Below, in pieces: positions 30,175 through 38,762 of a DNA stretch of 55,921 nucleotides. Source of the DNA: VRUE01 sp035548675 (GTDB taxonomy: Bacteria; Actinomycetota; Thermoleophilia; Solirubrobacterales; 70-9); NCBI GenBank assembly GCA_035548675.1, contig DASZSJ010000063.1:1-55921 (forward strand). The letters run 5' to 3'. The notes under the pieces were generated by a model that saw nothing but the letters and a program-made list of their open reading frames with translations, was not told the origin of the DNA and did no database searches. Position 1 is the first letter of the stretch, and each line of letters starts with the position of its first letter. Made by a program: the position numbers and the translations under genes.

Positions 30175-31946
30175 TCTCAGGTGAGAGCCTGGAGCGGGTC
30201 AAGCAGGCCGTCGACATCGTCGAGGTGATCTCCGCCCACACCGACCTGCGCCGCCAGGGGGCGCGCTGGGTCGGGCTCTGCCCCTTCCACGAGGAGCGCA
30301 CGCCCTCGTTCTCGGTCGACGCCCAGGAAAAGCTCTACCACTGCTTCGGCTGCGGGGTCGGCGGCGACGCGATCAAGTTCGTCGAGGAGAAGGAGGGGCT
30401 CGGCTTCGCCGAGGCGGTGGAGCTGCTCGCCGACCGCTACGGGGTCGAGCTGGAGCGCGAGCGCGAGGACCCGCGGGCCGAGGCCAGGCGCCAGCAGCGC
30501 CGCCGCCTCGGCGAGCTGCTCGACCGCACCGCCGGCTTCTACGCCGCCTATCTCTGGGAGTCGGATGAGGCGGCGAAAGCGCGCTCCTACCTCGCCGAGC
30601 GCGGGCTCGGCGAGGAGGTGCTGAGGGCCTTCGCGGTCGGCTACGCGCCGAGCGCCTGGGACAAAGTTCTGCTGCGCGGCCAGCGGGCCGGCTTCAAGGT
30701 CGAGGAGCTGCGCGGGGTGGGGCTGGTGCAGCGGGGGCGGGGCGGGGGCGAGTACGACCGCTTTCGCTCGCGGATCATGTTCCCGATCCGCGACCGCCGC
30801 GGCCGCACGCTCGGCTTCGGCGGCCGCGCGATGCGCTCCGACCAGGGGGCGAAGTACGTCAACACGGCGGAGACCGACTTCTTCCACAAGAGCCGCATGC
30901 TCTACGGCGTCGACCTGGCCAAGGGCGCGATCGCCAAGCAGGGGCGGGCGATCGTGGTCGAGGGCTACACCGACGTGCTCGCCCTGCACCAGGCGGGGAT
31001 CGAGGAGGCGGTGGGGGTGATGGGCACGGCGATCACCGACGAGCAGGTGGCGGCGCTCTCGGGCATGGTCGAGGAGGTGGTGCTGGCGCTCGACGCCGAC
31101 GCGGCCGGGCAGGAGGCGATGCTGCGCGCCCAGCGCGTCGCTGCCGGGCGCAAGATGCGGTTGCGGGTGGCGGCGATGCCGGCCGGCGAGGACCCGGCCG
31201 AGATGCTTGCCACCGGGGATGGGGCGGAGCGCTTCCGCTCCCTGCTCGACGGCGCGGTCGAGCTGACCGCCTTCCAGGTCGAGCTGGTGCTCGGCCGCAC
31301 CGACGTCTCCTCACCGGCCGCGCGCGACCGGGCGCTGGCCGAGGTGGCGCCGGTCCTCGCCGGATTGGGGGAGAGCGCCAGCCGCGACGATCTCGTGCGC
31401 CGGGTGGCGGAGCGGCTGGACCTTGAGCCGGCGATGGTGATGGGCCGGGTGGTGGCCGCCCAGCCGCTGAGCGGCGGCGAGGGCGGGGGTGCGGACATCC
31501 CGCGGAGCGCCCCCGCGCCGGCGCCGCGCCGCGCCGCCGAGCTGACCTCGCGTGAGCGTCGCGAGCGGGCGCTGCTGGCGATGTGCATCGCCCTCCCTGA
31601 GGAGGGCAAGGAGTACCTGGCGCGCCTCACCGACGCGCACCTCTCTCCGCTCGGCTCCCGCGCCGCCGCCTGGCTGCGCGAGAACTCCCAGGACCCCGCC
31701 TCCAACCTGCCGCGCGAGGACGCCGAGCTCTCCGGCCTGATCGCCGAACTCGTGATCACCGCCCACGACGAGCCCGCCTCGCCCGAGGCGATGGAGCTCA
31801 ACTACCTCCTACTGGAGCAGCGCCGCCTCGAGGCCGAGATCGCCGCCGCCGGCGAACGCGACGACTACGAGCAACGCGCCGCCCTCAGCCGCGAACGCGC
31901 CGCCCTGGTCCAGCGCATCGCCCACGCCGAGCGCGTGAGCGGCTGA
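30165..31946 (+). CDS. dnaG: DNA primase
   Basis: 593 residues from GTG 30165 within dgt. The CHC2 zinc finger uses Cys39, His42, Cys60 and Cys63 (LCPFHEERTPSFS; YHCFGCGVGGD). The polymerase/Toprim domain has IVVEGYTDVLALHQAGIEEA and LALDADAAGQEAM. The C-terminal part (about 430-593), rich in Ala and Glu, is the helicase-interaction region. It makes RNA primers for replication. In many actinobacteria the primary sigma gene is nearby; here an HTH-HNH gene and tRNA-Asn follow instead. Confidence 0.96.
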   Translation: MALISGESLERVKQAVDIVEVISAHTDLRRQGARWVGLCPFHEERTPSFSVDAQEKLYHCFGCGVGGDAIKFVEEKEGLGFAEAVELLADRYGVELEREREDPRAEARRQQRRRLGELLDRTAGFYAAYLWESDEAAKARSYLAERGLGEEVLRAFAVGYAPSAWDKVLLRGQRAGFKVEELRGVGLVQRGRGGGEYDRFRSRIMFPIRDRRGRTLGFGGRAMRSDQGAKYVNTAETDFFHKSRMLYGVDLAKGAIAKQGRAIVVEGYTDVLALHQAGIEEAVGVMGTAITDEQVAALSGMVEEVVLALDADAAGQEAMLRAQRVAAGRKMRLRVAAMPAGEDPAEMLATGDGAERFRSLLDGAVELTAFQVELVLGRTDVSSPAARDRALAEVAPVLAGLGESASRDDLVRRVAERLDLEPAMVMGRVVAAQPLSGGEGGGADIPRSAPAPAPRRAAELTSRERRERALLAMCIALPEEGKEYLARLTDAHLSPLGSRAAAWLRENSQDPASNLPREDAELSGLIAELVITAHDEPASPEAMELNYLLLEQRRLEAEIAAAGERDDYEQRAALSRERAALVQRIAHAERVSG

Positions 31947-31992
31947 CGATCGGGAGAAACTTTCTGTCTGAGGCAAATGCGATGATCTGTGC

Positions 31993-32685
31993 GTGGAAAA
32001 GAGTTTCCTCGAAGACTGCCTGGCGAAGGAACTGTCGCTCGATGCGATCGGCGAGTTGATTGGCCGCCACCCTTCGACGGTCAGCTATTGGCTGAAGAAG
32101 CACGGGCTCGAGGCGGGCGGCGCAGCGCGGCATGCTCCGAAAGGGGAAGTGGATCCAGAACTCTTGCGGCAGAGGGTCGCGGAAGGGAAATCGATCCGAG
32201 AGATAGCCGACGAGCTCGGCGCCGGCTATTCGACGATTCGCTATTGGATACGACGGGAAGGTCTCGAAACCGAGCGGTCCGCGCGGCGCAAAGAAGGCAA
32301 GGCGGCGGCGGAAGCTGGGCTGCTGAAGGCGTATATGCGGTGTGCCACCCACGGCCACACTGCTTTCTTCCTGCGTCCAGATGGCGGCTTTCGGTGCGCC
32401 AAGTGCGGGATTGCCGCTGTCTCGAAGCGACGGCGGCAGGTCAAGCGCACTCTGGTGGACGAGGCCGGCGGTTGTTGTCAGCTCTGCGGCTTCGAAGAGC
32501 ATCAGGCGGCGCTTCAGTTTCACCACCTAGACCCTTCTGGGAAGAGCTTCCACCTCTCGCATCAGGGGATGACGCGAGGGATCGGCAAGATGCGCGCGGA
32601 GGCGCGAAAGTGTGTCTTGCTGTGCGCCAACTGCCATGCTCTGGTTGAGGCGGGCGTCAAAGAGGTGCCCGTCACGGACCGTTAG
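31993..32685 (+). CDS. Double HTH plus HNH-type zinc nuclease-like protein
   Basis: 230 residues from GTG 31993. Two helix-turn-helix repeats come first: LSLDAIGELIGRHPSTVSYW LKKHGLE and then KSIREIADELGAGYSTIRYW IRREGLE, sharing (I/A)..LG....T(V/I).YW..(K/R)(H/E)GLE. A C4-type ribbon follows (RCATHGHTAFF; FRCAKCGI). The last third is HNH-like: GCCQLCGFEEHQAALQFHHL DPSGK and KCVLLCANCHALVE, where the HH and CxxCH residues would form the metal site. It may be a sequence-specific nuclease or a tRNA-proximal mobile gene. tRNA-Asn begins 42 bases later. Confidence 0.75.
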   Translation: MEKSFLEDCLAKELSLDAIGELIGRHPSTVSYWLKKHGLEAGGAARHAPKGEVDPELLRQRVAEGKSIREIADELGAGYSTIRYWIRREGLETERSARRKEGKAAAEAGLLKAYMRCATHGHTAFFLRPDGGFRCAKCGIAAVSKRRRQVKRTLVDEAGGCCQLCGFEEHQAALQFHHLDPSGKSFHLSHQGMTRGIGKMRAEARKCVLLCANCHALVEAGVKEVPVTDR

Positions 32686-32727
32686 AGTTGTGCTGCGGCA
32701 CAGGGTTTCCTATGTAGCTCAAATCGG

Positions 32728-32802
32728 TCCGGGGTAGCTCAATTTGGTAGATGCGCTCGGCTGTTAACCGAGAGGTTGTGGGTTCGAGTCCCACCCCCGG
32801 AG
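32728..32802 (+). tRNA. tRNA-Asn (GTT)
   Basis: A 75-base cloverleaf: acceptor arms TCCGGGG and CCCCGGA with discriminator G, D arm with AGCTCAATTTGGTAGA, anticodon loop CTGTTAA (anticodon GTT), and T arm GTGGGTTCGAGTCCCAC. CCA is not encoded. Just upstream a short phrase (TAGCTCAAATCGGTCC) mimics the tRNA's own 5' part. The 3' end of the convergent glycosyltransferase gene is 3 bases away. Confidence 0.95.
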
Positions 32803-32805
32803 CTC

Positions 32806-33999
32806 TCAGGCTGGCGCGCGGGTGCGCGCCAGCTGCTCGACCAGCTCGGCGGCGCGGGTGGCGCCGTCGTTGGCGGCGGCCCAGGTGGCGAGTTCGCCGG
32901 CGCGCTGGGCGAAGGAGGGCTCGGCCAGGATGTGGCGGGCGGCCCAGCGCAGTGGCGCCGGGCGGCAGAGGCGCCAGGGCAGGGAGAGGCCGCAGCCGGC
33001 CCAGGAGACGCGCATCGCGGTCTCGCTCATGTCGCCGATGATCGGGCTGATCAGGACCGGCGTGCCGGCGCAGAGAGCGCGCGCCACGGTGCCGTGCCCG
33101 CCGTGCGAGACGATCAGCGAGGCAAGCGGCATCAGCTGGCTGTAGCTGAGCCAATCGACGAGGACGGCATTGGCGGGGACCTCGATTGGGCGCTGCGGGA
33201 CGACGCGGTTGGTCGTGGCGACGACGCGCACCGGCTCCCGCGCCAGCGCCGCCAGCGCCGCGCGCACGAGGTGGTTGCCGGAGTCGTGCGCGGTGCTCGG
33301 CGCGACCAGGACCAGCGGCTCCTCGCCGGGCGGCAGCTCGATCTCGGGGTGGGGGACCTCGAAGGTCAGCGGCCCGGTGATCTCCACCCCAGCGGGCCAG
33401 CGCCGCGGGTACTCGAGCTGGGGGAAGGTGCCGACCAGGGCGAGGTCGGGGCTGATGCCGCCGTGGAAGCGCTCGACCGGGGGCAGCTCGAGCCGAGCCC
33501 GCTGCGTGTTGAGATCGCGGCGACCCTGCTCGAGGCCGACGTCGAGCGCCCGCTGCCCGGCGCGCCAGACCGCCCGCCCCAGCGGTGTGCGCGGTGGCTG
33601 CAGGCCGACGGCGAAGAAGGGCAGGCCCGGCTCGACCACCGGGTAGATATGCGGGATCAGCGTCGCCAGCGGCACGCCCGCGCGCTCGGCGGCAAGCGAC
33701 GGCGCCAGCGTCAGGATGTCGCTGACGACCGCGTCCGGCCGCAGCTCGTCGAGCAACGGCAGCAGCGCGCGCGCCGCCTCGGCGGCGTGGGCGCCGTCGG
33801 GCGAGCTCGGATCGGGCGGTGGGAACATGCGGTATTCCTCGGCCGCGGCGAAGCCGAGCCCGGCGCCCTCGACCGCCGCCCGCCGCTCCTCCCAGGTCTC
33901 GATCGTCACCTCGTGGCCGCGCCCGCGCAGCGCTCGCCCCAGCGAGATCGCCGGGAAGACGTGGCCGGGGTCGCCGAAGGCGGCGACTAGAAATCGCAT
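32806..33999 (-). CDS. UGT/MGT-type glycosyltransferase (GT1)
   Basis: 397 residues. The N-terminal domain begins MRFLVAAFGDPGHVFPAISL with the His-containing acceptor loop; the C-terminal nucleotide-sugar domain carries LVDWLSYSQLMPLASLIVSH GGHGTVARALCAGTP and PVLISPIIGDMSETAMRV, matching the GT1 signature. Macrolide- and sterol-type GT1 enzymes glycosylate small lipophilic molecules; the acceptor is unknown. It stops next to tRNA-Asn and is preceded by a nested palindrome and an SDR gene on the same strand. Confidence 0.88.
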   Translation of the reverse strand: MRFLVAAFGDPGHVFPAISLGRALRGRGHEVTIETWEERRAAVEGAGLGFAAAEEYRMFPPPDPSSPDGAHAAEAARALLPLLDELRPDAVVSDILTLAPSLAAERAGVPLATLIPHIYPVVEPGLPFFAVGLQPPRTPLGRAVWRAGQRALDVGLEQGRRDLNTQRARLELPPVERFHGGISPDLALVGTFPQLEYPRRWPAGVEITGPLTFEVPHPEIELPPGEEPLVLVAPSTAHDSGNHLVRAALAALAREPVRVVATTNRVVPQRPIEVPANAVLVDWLSYSQLMPLASLIVSHGGHGTVARALCAGTPVLISPIIGDMSETAMRVSWAGCGLSLPWRLCRPAPLRWAARHILAEPSFAQRAGELATWAAANDGATRAAELVEQLARTRAPA

Positions 34000-34009
34000 G
34001 CTGACGAGG

Positions 34010-34094
34010 CCCAGACGTCGTCAGGCAAGGACGCGGGGAGTCCGAACAGCAGCGCTATTCGGACGACCGAGGACGTCGCATGGCGGCGTCTGGG
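34010..34094. repeat. Nested palindrome between SDR and glycosyltransferase genes
   Basis: CCCAGACG (34010-34017) pairs with CGTCTGGG (34087-34094); inside, GTCCGAA (34040-34046) pairs with TTCGGAC (34058-34064). It occupies nearly the whole gap. No sister copy is visible in the window. Confidence 0.6.
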
Positions 34095-34098
34095 ACCG

Positions 34099-34830
34099 TC
34101 AGGGCGTGTCAAGTCCCTCGCTCGGTCGGGTGAAGACGATCTCCGGCACATGGCAGTTGCGCGAGGTGCGCAGCAGGAATCGCACCGCCTCGCCCAGGTC
34201 CTCGGGCCGGATCATCTCCTCGCCGGGAATCTGGCCCTGGACGAACTCGGTCATCGCCGTCTCGACGAAGCCCGGCGCCAGCGCCGTGCACTGGATGCCG
34301 GCGGCGCCCACCTCGCGGTGGGTCGACTGGGTGAAGTTGATCACCGCCGCCTTGGTCGCGGCGTAGATCGAGAGCCAGGCCTGGCCGCCCTTGCCCGCGA
34401 TCGAGGCGGTGTTGACGATCAGCGCCTTGCCGTGCTCCCCGCCCGCCTGCTTCAGCATCGGCAGCCCCTCGCGGGTGCCGATGATCAGCGCCCGCAGGTT
34501 GACGCCGAGCTGCATGTCGAGGTGCTTGGTCTGGATCTCCTCCATCGGCGCGCCGATGCCGACGCCGGCGTTGTTGACCAGGACGTCGAGGCGCCCGTAG
34601 GCATCGCGGTGCCTGGCAAAGACGTCGACCACGTCGTCCTCGTCGGTCATGTTGGCGGCGACGCTCTGCAGCTCGAGCCCCGCGGCGCGCATTCCCTCCG
34701 CCGCGCTCTCGAGCTTGTCCGGGCGCCGGGCCGAGACAGTCAGCGCGTAGCCTTCCTCGCCCAGCACGCGGGCGATCGCCAGCCCGATGCCGCTCGATGC
34801 CCCCGTGATCAATGCCGCTCGCTCCGCCAA
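34099..34830 (-). CDS. Short-chain dehydrogenase/reductase
   Basis: 243 residues, classical SDR: cofactor motif TGASSGIG (about 9-16), SARRPDK after strand 2 suggesting NADP preference, NNAGVG, catalytic Ser in IVNTASIAGKGG and YAATK (Tyr and Lys). LAPGFVETAMTEF follows the active site. The substrate is unknown. It lies upstream of the glycosyltransferase on the same strand and is divergent from the lipoprotein gene with 90 bases between starts. Confidence 0.92.
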   Translation of the reverse strand: MAERAALITGASSGIGLAIARVLGEEGYALTVSARRPDKLESAAEGMRAAGLELQSVAANMTDEDDVVDVFARHRDAYGRLDVLVNNAGVGIGAPMEEIQTKHLDMQLGVNLRALIIGTREGLPMLKQAGGEHGKALIVNTASIAGKGGQAWLSIYAATKAAVINFTQSTHREVGAAGIQCTALAPGFVETAMTEFVQGQIPGEEMIRPEDLGEAVRFLLRTSRNCHVPEIVFTRPSEGLDTP

Positions 34831-34920
34831 GACCTCTCCTTTCGCCCGATTTCAGCGGACCCTACCTCGCGTCGCCTGGCTACGGGGCGGCGCTACGGTC
34901 GCGGCTTCGGCGTGAATAAC

Positions 34921-35991
34921 ATGCCGCCGATGCGCCCTCGCCGAGCCCTCGCCGCTCTCGCTTGCCTGCTTGCGCTCGGGGTCATGCTCCTGTCCGGCTG
35001 CGGTGGCGGCTCCGACGACGGCACCGGCTCTTCCCCGACCACGGCCGAAAGCCGCCCGGCGCCGCCGAAGAGCGATTTCCCCAGCGCCAAGGGCAGGACC
35101 CTTGCCGAGGTGCTGGAAGCGGCCGACGCCCCCTCCGAATTGGTCGTCTCGCCCGCCGCCCTGGTCTTCAACAAGGGCGAGAACCGCTACCCGTTCGGCG
35201 TCTTCAAGCGCGACCGTTCGCAGGTCCCCGATGCCGAGGTCGCCCTCTACTTCGCCCGCGTGCCGGGCACAAAGGGCGCTGCGGGCTCCAAGGCCGCCAA
35301 GAACGCCGAAAAGAGGGCCCTCGACGAACCGGCGGTCGGGCCCTTCCCCGCCGCGATCGAATCGATGCAGACCCAACCCGCCTTCCGGGCGCAGACCACG
35401 ACGAGCGATCCCGACGCCGCCACCGTCGTCTACGCGACCGATGTCGACTTTCCCGCCAACGGCGGCTGGCAGATCGCGGCGCTGATCCGGCAGGGCGACG
35501 AAACCACCGCGACGCTGCTGCCGAGCGCCTCCGTCGGCGCCTACAAAAAGGTGCCCCAGGTGGGCCAGAGGGCGCCGTTGATCCACACCCCGACCCCCGC
35601 CGACGTCGGCGGTGACCTCGCCAAGATCACCACGCGCATCCCGCCCGACACCCAGAACAAGGTCGACTACGCGGACGTGCTCGGCAAGGAACCGATCGTG
35701 CTGCTCTTCGCCACGCCGCAGTTCTGCGAAAGCCGCGTCTGCGGGCCGGTCGTCGACATCGCCGAGCAGCTCAAGCAGGTCTACGGTGACGAGGCCGCCT
35801 TCATCCACATGGAGATCTACCAGGACAACGATCCGAGCAAGCCGGTGCGCCCCCAGGTCAAGGCCTTCCACCTGCCGAACGAGCCGTGGTTGTTCGCGAT
35901 CGGCCGAGATGGAAGGATCAAGGCTGAGATCCAGGGCGCCTTCGGCGTCGAAGAACTGACCCGCGTGGTGAAGGGACTGACCCAGGAATGA
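34921..35991 (+). CDS. Lipoprotein with C-terminal thioredoxin-like domain
   Basis: 356 residues from ATG 34921. The signal ends in a lipobox (ALGVMLLSGCGGGS), so Cys is lipidated and the protein is outside the membrane. A Gly/Ser/Pro linker leads to a central domain (about 55-210) and a thioredoxin-like domain (about 255-356): EPIVLLFATPQFCESRVCGP, then AAFIHMEIYQ, PNEPWLFAIGRDGRIKAEIQ. The two cysteines are spaced CxxxxC, not CxxC, so classical oxidoreductase activity is doubtful. It overlaps the HPt gene by four bases. Longer upstream frames cover the SDR gene and were rejected. Confidence 0.8.
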   Translation: MPPMRPRRALAALACLLALGVMLLSGCGGGSDDGTGSSPTTAESRPAPPKSDFPSAKGRTLAEVLEAADAPSELVVSPAALVFNKGENRYPFGVFKRDRSQVPDAEVALYFARVPGTKGAAGSKAAKNAEKRALDEPAVGPFPAAIESMQTQPAFRAQTTTSDPDAATVVYATDVDFPANGGWQIAALIRQGDETTATLLPSASVGAYKKVPQVGQRAPLIHTPTPADVGGDLAKITTRIPPDTQNKVDYADVLGKEPIVLLFATPQFCESRVCGPVVDIAEQLKQVYGDEAAFIHMEIYQDNDPSKPVRPQVKAFHLPNEPWLFAIGRDGRIKAEIQGAFGVEELTRVVKGLTQE

Positions 35992-36353
35992 GCGAGAAGA
36001 CGAGCCCCGATGCCGAGTTGCTTGCCTCCTTCGCCGAGGAGGCCAAGCGCCGCTGTGACGTGATCACCGCCGGACTGGCCACCGAGACCGAAGACTTCGA
36101 GACGCTGCGCGTCGAGGCCCACGCCCTGCGCGGCGCCGCCGGGGTCGTCGGCCTGCGCCGTCTCGCCGAGCTCGCCGGTCTGATGGAATCCGACCTCGCC
36201 GAAGCGAAGAAGACCGGCTCGATCCGCGGCGGCCGCTCCCACCAGGTCGCCGACGCCGCCAAGGCGATCGCCGAAGGCGCCACCGCTGCCGCCAATGGCG
36301 AAGAAGAGCCCCCCGACGTCGGCCGCTCCCTCGCCCAGCTCTTCAGCGCCTGA
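35988..36353 (+). CDS. HPt (histidine phosphotransfer) domain protein
   Basis: 121 residues. The four-helix HPt bundle has the phospho-acceptor motif VEAHALRGAAGVVGLRRLAE (His about residue 43). Preceding LLASFAEEAKRRCDVITAGL and following LAGLMESDLAEAKK are the flanking helices. It is translationally coupled to the thioredoxin-like lipoprotein. No histidine kinase or response regulator is nearby, so its partners are elsewhere. Confidence 0.75.
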   Translation: MSEKTSPDAELLASFAEEAKRRCDVITAGLATETEDFETLRVEAHALRGAAGVVGLRRLAELAGLMESDLAEAKKTGSIRGGRSHQVADAAKAIAEGATAAANGEEEPPDVGRSLAQLFSA

Positions 36354-36385
36354 GCCGAGTCTCCAGCGCTACGCTCACCCCCTGC

Positions 36386-36459
36386 GGGGCAGTAGCTCAG
36401 CTGGTTAGAGCAGCGGACTCATAATCCGTCGGTCCCTGGTTCGAGTCCAGGCTGCCCCA
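36386..36459 (+). tRNA. tRNA with CAT anticodon (Ile2 or elongator Met)
   Basis: A 74-base cloverleaf with acceptor GGGGCAG/CTGCCCC and discriminator A, D arm AGCTCAGCTGGTTAGAGC, anticodon stem CGGA/TCCG with loop CTCATAA (CAT), and T arm CCTGGTTCGAGTCCAGG. The stem and variable loop (GTCGGTC) resemble lysidine-modified Ile2 tRNAs somewhat more than elongator Met. It lacks the three G-C pairs of initiator tRNA. CCA is not encoded. Confidence 0.92.
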
Positions 36460-36543
36460 TTCGGGTGCGATCTTGCCGCCCCAGCCCATTGGCTTCGGCA
36501 GTCGGTGGGGGGAGAGATTGTCCCCGCCGGTCCTTAGCCTCGC

Positions 36544-36855
36544 GTGACAACCCCCGAGCCAGGAATCCGGGCTGCCTCCCAAGAGCTGATCGAAGAGTTG
36601 ATGGGCGCCGTCGTGGCGATCGACTTCGTGCTGCAGACGCTGATGAACCTGCCGGCGGATGCGCTCCCCGGCGAGGACAGAGCGGGAGCGATACGCGAGC
36701 TGCTGACCGCGAGCGTCAGTCGCGAGGTGGAGGTCGTCGGGGAGGATGCCTGCCGGACGGCGACCGCGCTGATCGGGACGGTCATCGACCGGATCGCGGA
36801 CGACGTGGGAGCCGCGGCGCAGTTGGCGGGCTCGGTCGGGCAGCGACCCTGCTGA
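36544..36855 (+). CDS. Hypothetical helical protein
   Basis: 103 residues from GTG 36544. Composition and hydrophobic pattern (SQELIEELMGAVVAIDFVLQ; AGAIRELLTASVSREVEVVG; TALIGTVIDRIADDVGAAAQ) indicate three or four amphipathic helices. No domain is recognised and no signal or membrane segment is present. It lies between the CAT tRNA and the secreted RTX-like gene. Confidence 0.45.
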   Translation: MTTPEPGIRAASQELIEELMGAVVAIDFVLQTLMNLPADALPGEDRAGAIRELLTASVSREVEVVGEDACRTATALIGTVIDRIADDVGAAAQLAGSVGQRPC

Positions 36856-37006
36856 GGCCGCCGTAGCGAGGCACGGGTATCGCGACCGCCCCGCCATTGG
36901 GACTTTGTCCTGAAGTTGGTCCCCGACCGATCGGGCTCAGCCGAGCCCTCCCCGCGCGATTCGTTCCGTCCGGCCGCAACTCGGCGGAGCGGTTCCGGTT
37001 CAGGTG

Positions 37007-38266
37007 ATGACATCCATGAAGGGGAGCGTGGTGAATCGGAGTGGCTTGAAGCGCATTCTCGTCGTTGGGCAAGCCGTGGGAATGGTGGTGATGGCGTTCG
37101 CGGCGAACGCGGGCGCGGCAACCGTCACCGCGACCGAAGGCCCTGTCTTCAAAGCGCCGGAACAGCGTTATGCGATGGCAACCGTCGAGGGGCAGGCGAA
37201 TGAGGCGAACCGGCTTTCGATCACGCTTGCGGGAGAGCCGGGTCGCTACGTCCTCCGGGTCCGCGACGAGGCGGAGCCGATCCTGGCCGGCAGCGGCTGC
37301 GAGGGCGGTGGCGCGGCGGGCGCCGTCGTCAGCTGCGCCGTCAGCGTGCAGCCCGGCAGCGTGACGGTGGTCCTGGGCAACGAAGGAGCGCAAGTCGACG
37401 CCGGCTCCTTCCCCGGGGCGGTCTTCGTCTGGGCCGGCTCGGGCGACGACTCGGTAGTTACCGGCAGTGGGCCCGATGCCTTCTTTCCCACCCGCTGTGG
37501 GCCCAACACCCTCCCCGTTCTCAACTGTGACCCGGAACTCGGGGACGACGACACCGGGATCGACCGGGTCTCCACCGGCGCAGGTGAGGACTGGGTCGAG
37601 CTTGGCAATGGCCGGAGCGAGGTGAGGACTGGGCCGGACGACGACTGGGTCATCGCCACCCCGACGCCCAACGGCCATGACCTGATCGATCTCGAAGCGG
37701 GGGAGGCGGACGTTGCCGACTACCGCCTGCGGCGCGAGGCGCTCACCTATGTCGCCGACGACCTTGCCAACGACGGAGCCGCTGGCGAGGGAGACGCGGT
37801 CCTCGGCGCCGAGTTCTTTGCTGCCGGCGCCGGCGACGATCTGCTGGTCGGCGGCGGCGCCGCCGACTATCTCTTCGGCGGCGGCGGCGCGGACCTGCTG
37901 ATCGGGAAGGGCGGCGCCGACGTGCTGGTCGGTGAGCACGGCGAAGAAGACAACCTCGGGTTCGTTGCTGGGGTGGACGTGACGCGCTTCCGGGCCTCCT
38001 ACCCAGTGCCGCTCCCCCTGGAGTTCAGGGTCGGAGGTGACACGGCACGAGGTGGTGGGGGAAATGACCGCCTCTATCTCGATGGGGGAAACGACAGGGG
38101 CTTCGGCGGGCCGGGCGCGGACAGGATCTGGGGGGACGCCGGCCGCGACCGGCTCCTCGGGCAGCGCGGGCGCAACCGACTGGACGGCGGTACTGAGCGC
38201 GATCGCTGTCGCGGAGGCAGCCGGCGCAGCGTCGTCCTGCGTTGCGAGGGGTCAAGGAGCCGCTAG
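37007..38266 (+). CDS. Secreted RTX-like calcium-binding repeat protein
   Basis: About 419 residues; GTG 37004, ATG 37007 and ATG 37016 are alternative starts. A signal peptide (GLKRILVVGQAVGMVVMAFA then ANAGA) precedes an Ig-like N-terminal half with paired cysteines. The C-terminal half contains RTX nonapeptide-type turns: GAGDDLLVGGGAADYLFGGG, GADLLIGKGGADVLVG, GGNDRLYLDGGNDRGFGG, GADRIWGDAGRDRLLGQRG. These form calcium beta-rolls. Actinobacterial members use Sec export, not type I. The roll is interrupted by ~40 residues (about 312-350). Function is probably surface or adhesive. Confidence 0.8.
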   Translation: MTSMKGSVVNRSGLKRILVVGQAVGMVVMAFAANAGAATVTATEGPVFKAPEQRYAMATVEGQANEANRLSITLAGEPGRYVLRVRDEAEPILAGSGCEGGGAAGAVVSCAVSVQPGSVTVVLGNEGAQVDAGSFPGAVFVWAGSGDDSVVTGSGPDAFFPTRCGPNTLPVLNCDPELGDDDTGIDRVSTGAGEDWVELGNGRSEVRTGPDDDWVIATPTPNGHDLIDLEAGEADVADYRLRREALTYVADDLANDGAAGEGDAVLGAEFFAAGAGDDLLVGGGAADYLFGGGGADLLIGKGGADVLVGEHGEEDNLGFVAGVDVTRFRASYPVPLPLEFRVGGDTARGGGGNDRLYLDGGNDRGFGGPGADRIWGDAGRDRLLGQRGRNRLDGGTERDRCRGGSRRSVVLRCEGSRSR

Positions 38267-38368
38267 CCAACGGTTGCGGGCGAGGCGCCGGGCCACGGCG
38301 GCACCCTGGCATCGCGCCGCCAACGGTGCGAAGATCGCCCGGTTCAATCGCGACCGAGAGGAGCTGCT

Positions 38369-38755
38369 GTGTCAGGAGAGAGCCTGGGTAAGAAGGGTGC
38401 GCGAGCAGTTCGCTTGCCGACCCTAGTGCTGGTGCTTGGCATCGCGGCCGCCTTCGCCGCCGGTTGCGGTGGCAGCGACGACACCGACAGCATCTCCTCC
38501 GAAGCCGAAGGGCGGATCGAAAAAGGCGTCGAAGAAGCGAAGAAGGGCATCGAAAAGGCCAAAGAAGAAGTGAAGAAGGGCTTCGACGAAGCCGAAGAAG
38601 CCGCCAAGAAGGGCATCGAAAAAGGCAAGGGCCAGACAAGCAAGACGATCGAAAAGGCCAAGCAGGAAGCCGAAGAAGGAATCGAAAAGGGCAAGGCCGA
38701 AGCCGAAGAAGCGATCGAAAACGCCAAAGACCGGGCGCAGGAATACGGCAACTGA
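38369..38755 (+). CDS. Lipoprotein with Lys/Glu 11-residue repeats (LEA/apolipoprotein-like)
   Basis: 128 residues from GTG 38369, with AGGAG seven bases upstream. The signal peptide ends in a lipobox (AAAFAAGCGGSDD). The mature part is almost only Lys, Glu, Ala, Gly and Ile in an approximate 11-residue period (KGVEEAKKGIE, KAKEEVKKGFD, EAEEAAKKGIE, KGKGQTSKTIE, KAKQEAEEGIE, KGKAEAEEAIE), predicted as one long amphipathic helix. Such repeats occur in desiccation-related LEA proteins and lipid-surface proteins. Its GC and codon use (many AAG/GAA) differ from neighbours because of composition. Confidence 0.78.
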   Translation: MSGESLGKKGARAVRLPTLVLVLGIAAAFAAGCGGSDDTDSISSEAEGRIEKGVEEAKKGIEKAKEEVKKGFDEAEEAAKKGIEKGKGQTSKTIEKAKQEAEEGIEKGKAEAEEAIENAKDRAQEYGN

Positions 38756-38762
38756 TCGACCC

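Noticed and set aside
32701..32727. Second partial tRNA before tRNA-Asn
   Set aside because: Only TAGCTCAAATCGG resembles the tRNA's 5' region; no arms can be folded, so it is at most a chance or short duplication.
34150..35991. 613-codon frame including the thioredoxin-like lipoprotein
   Set aside because: The N-terminal 257 codons are antisense to the SDR gene; the real start follows at 34921 with a signal peptide and lipobox.
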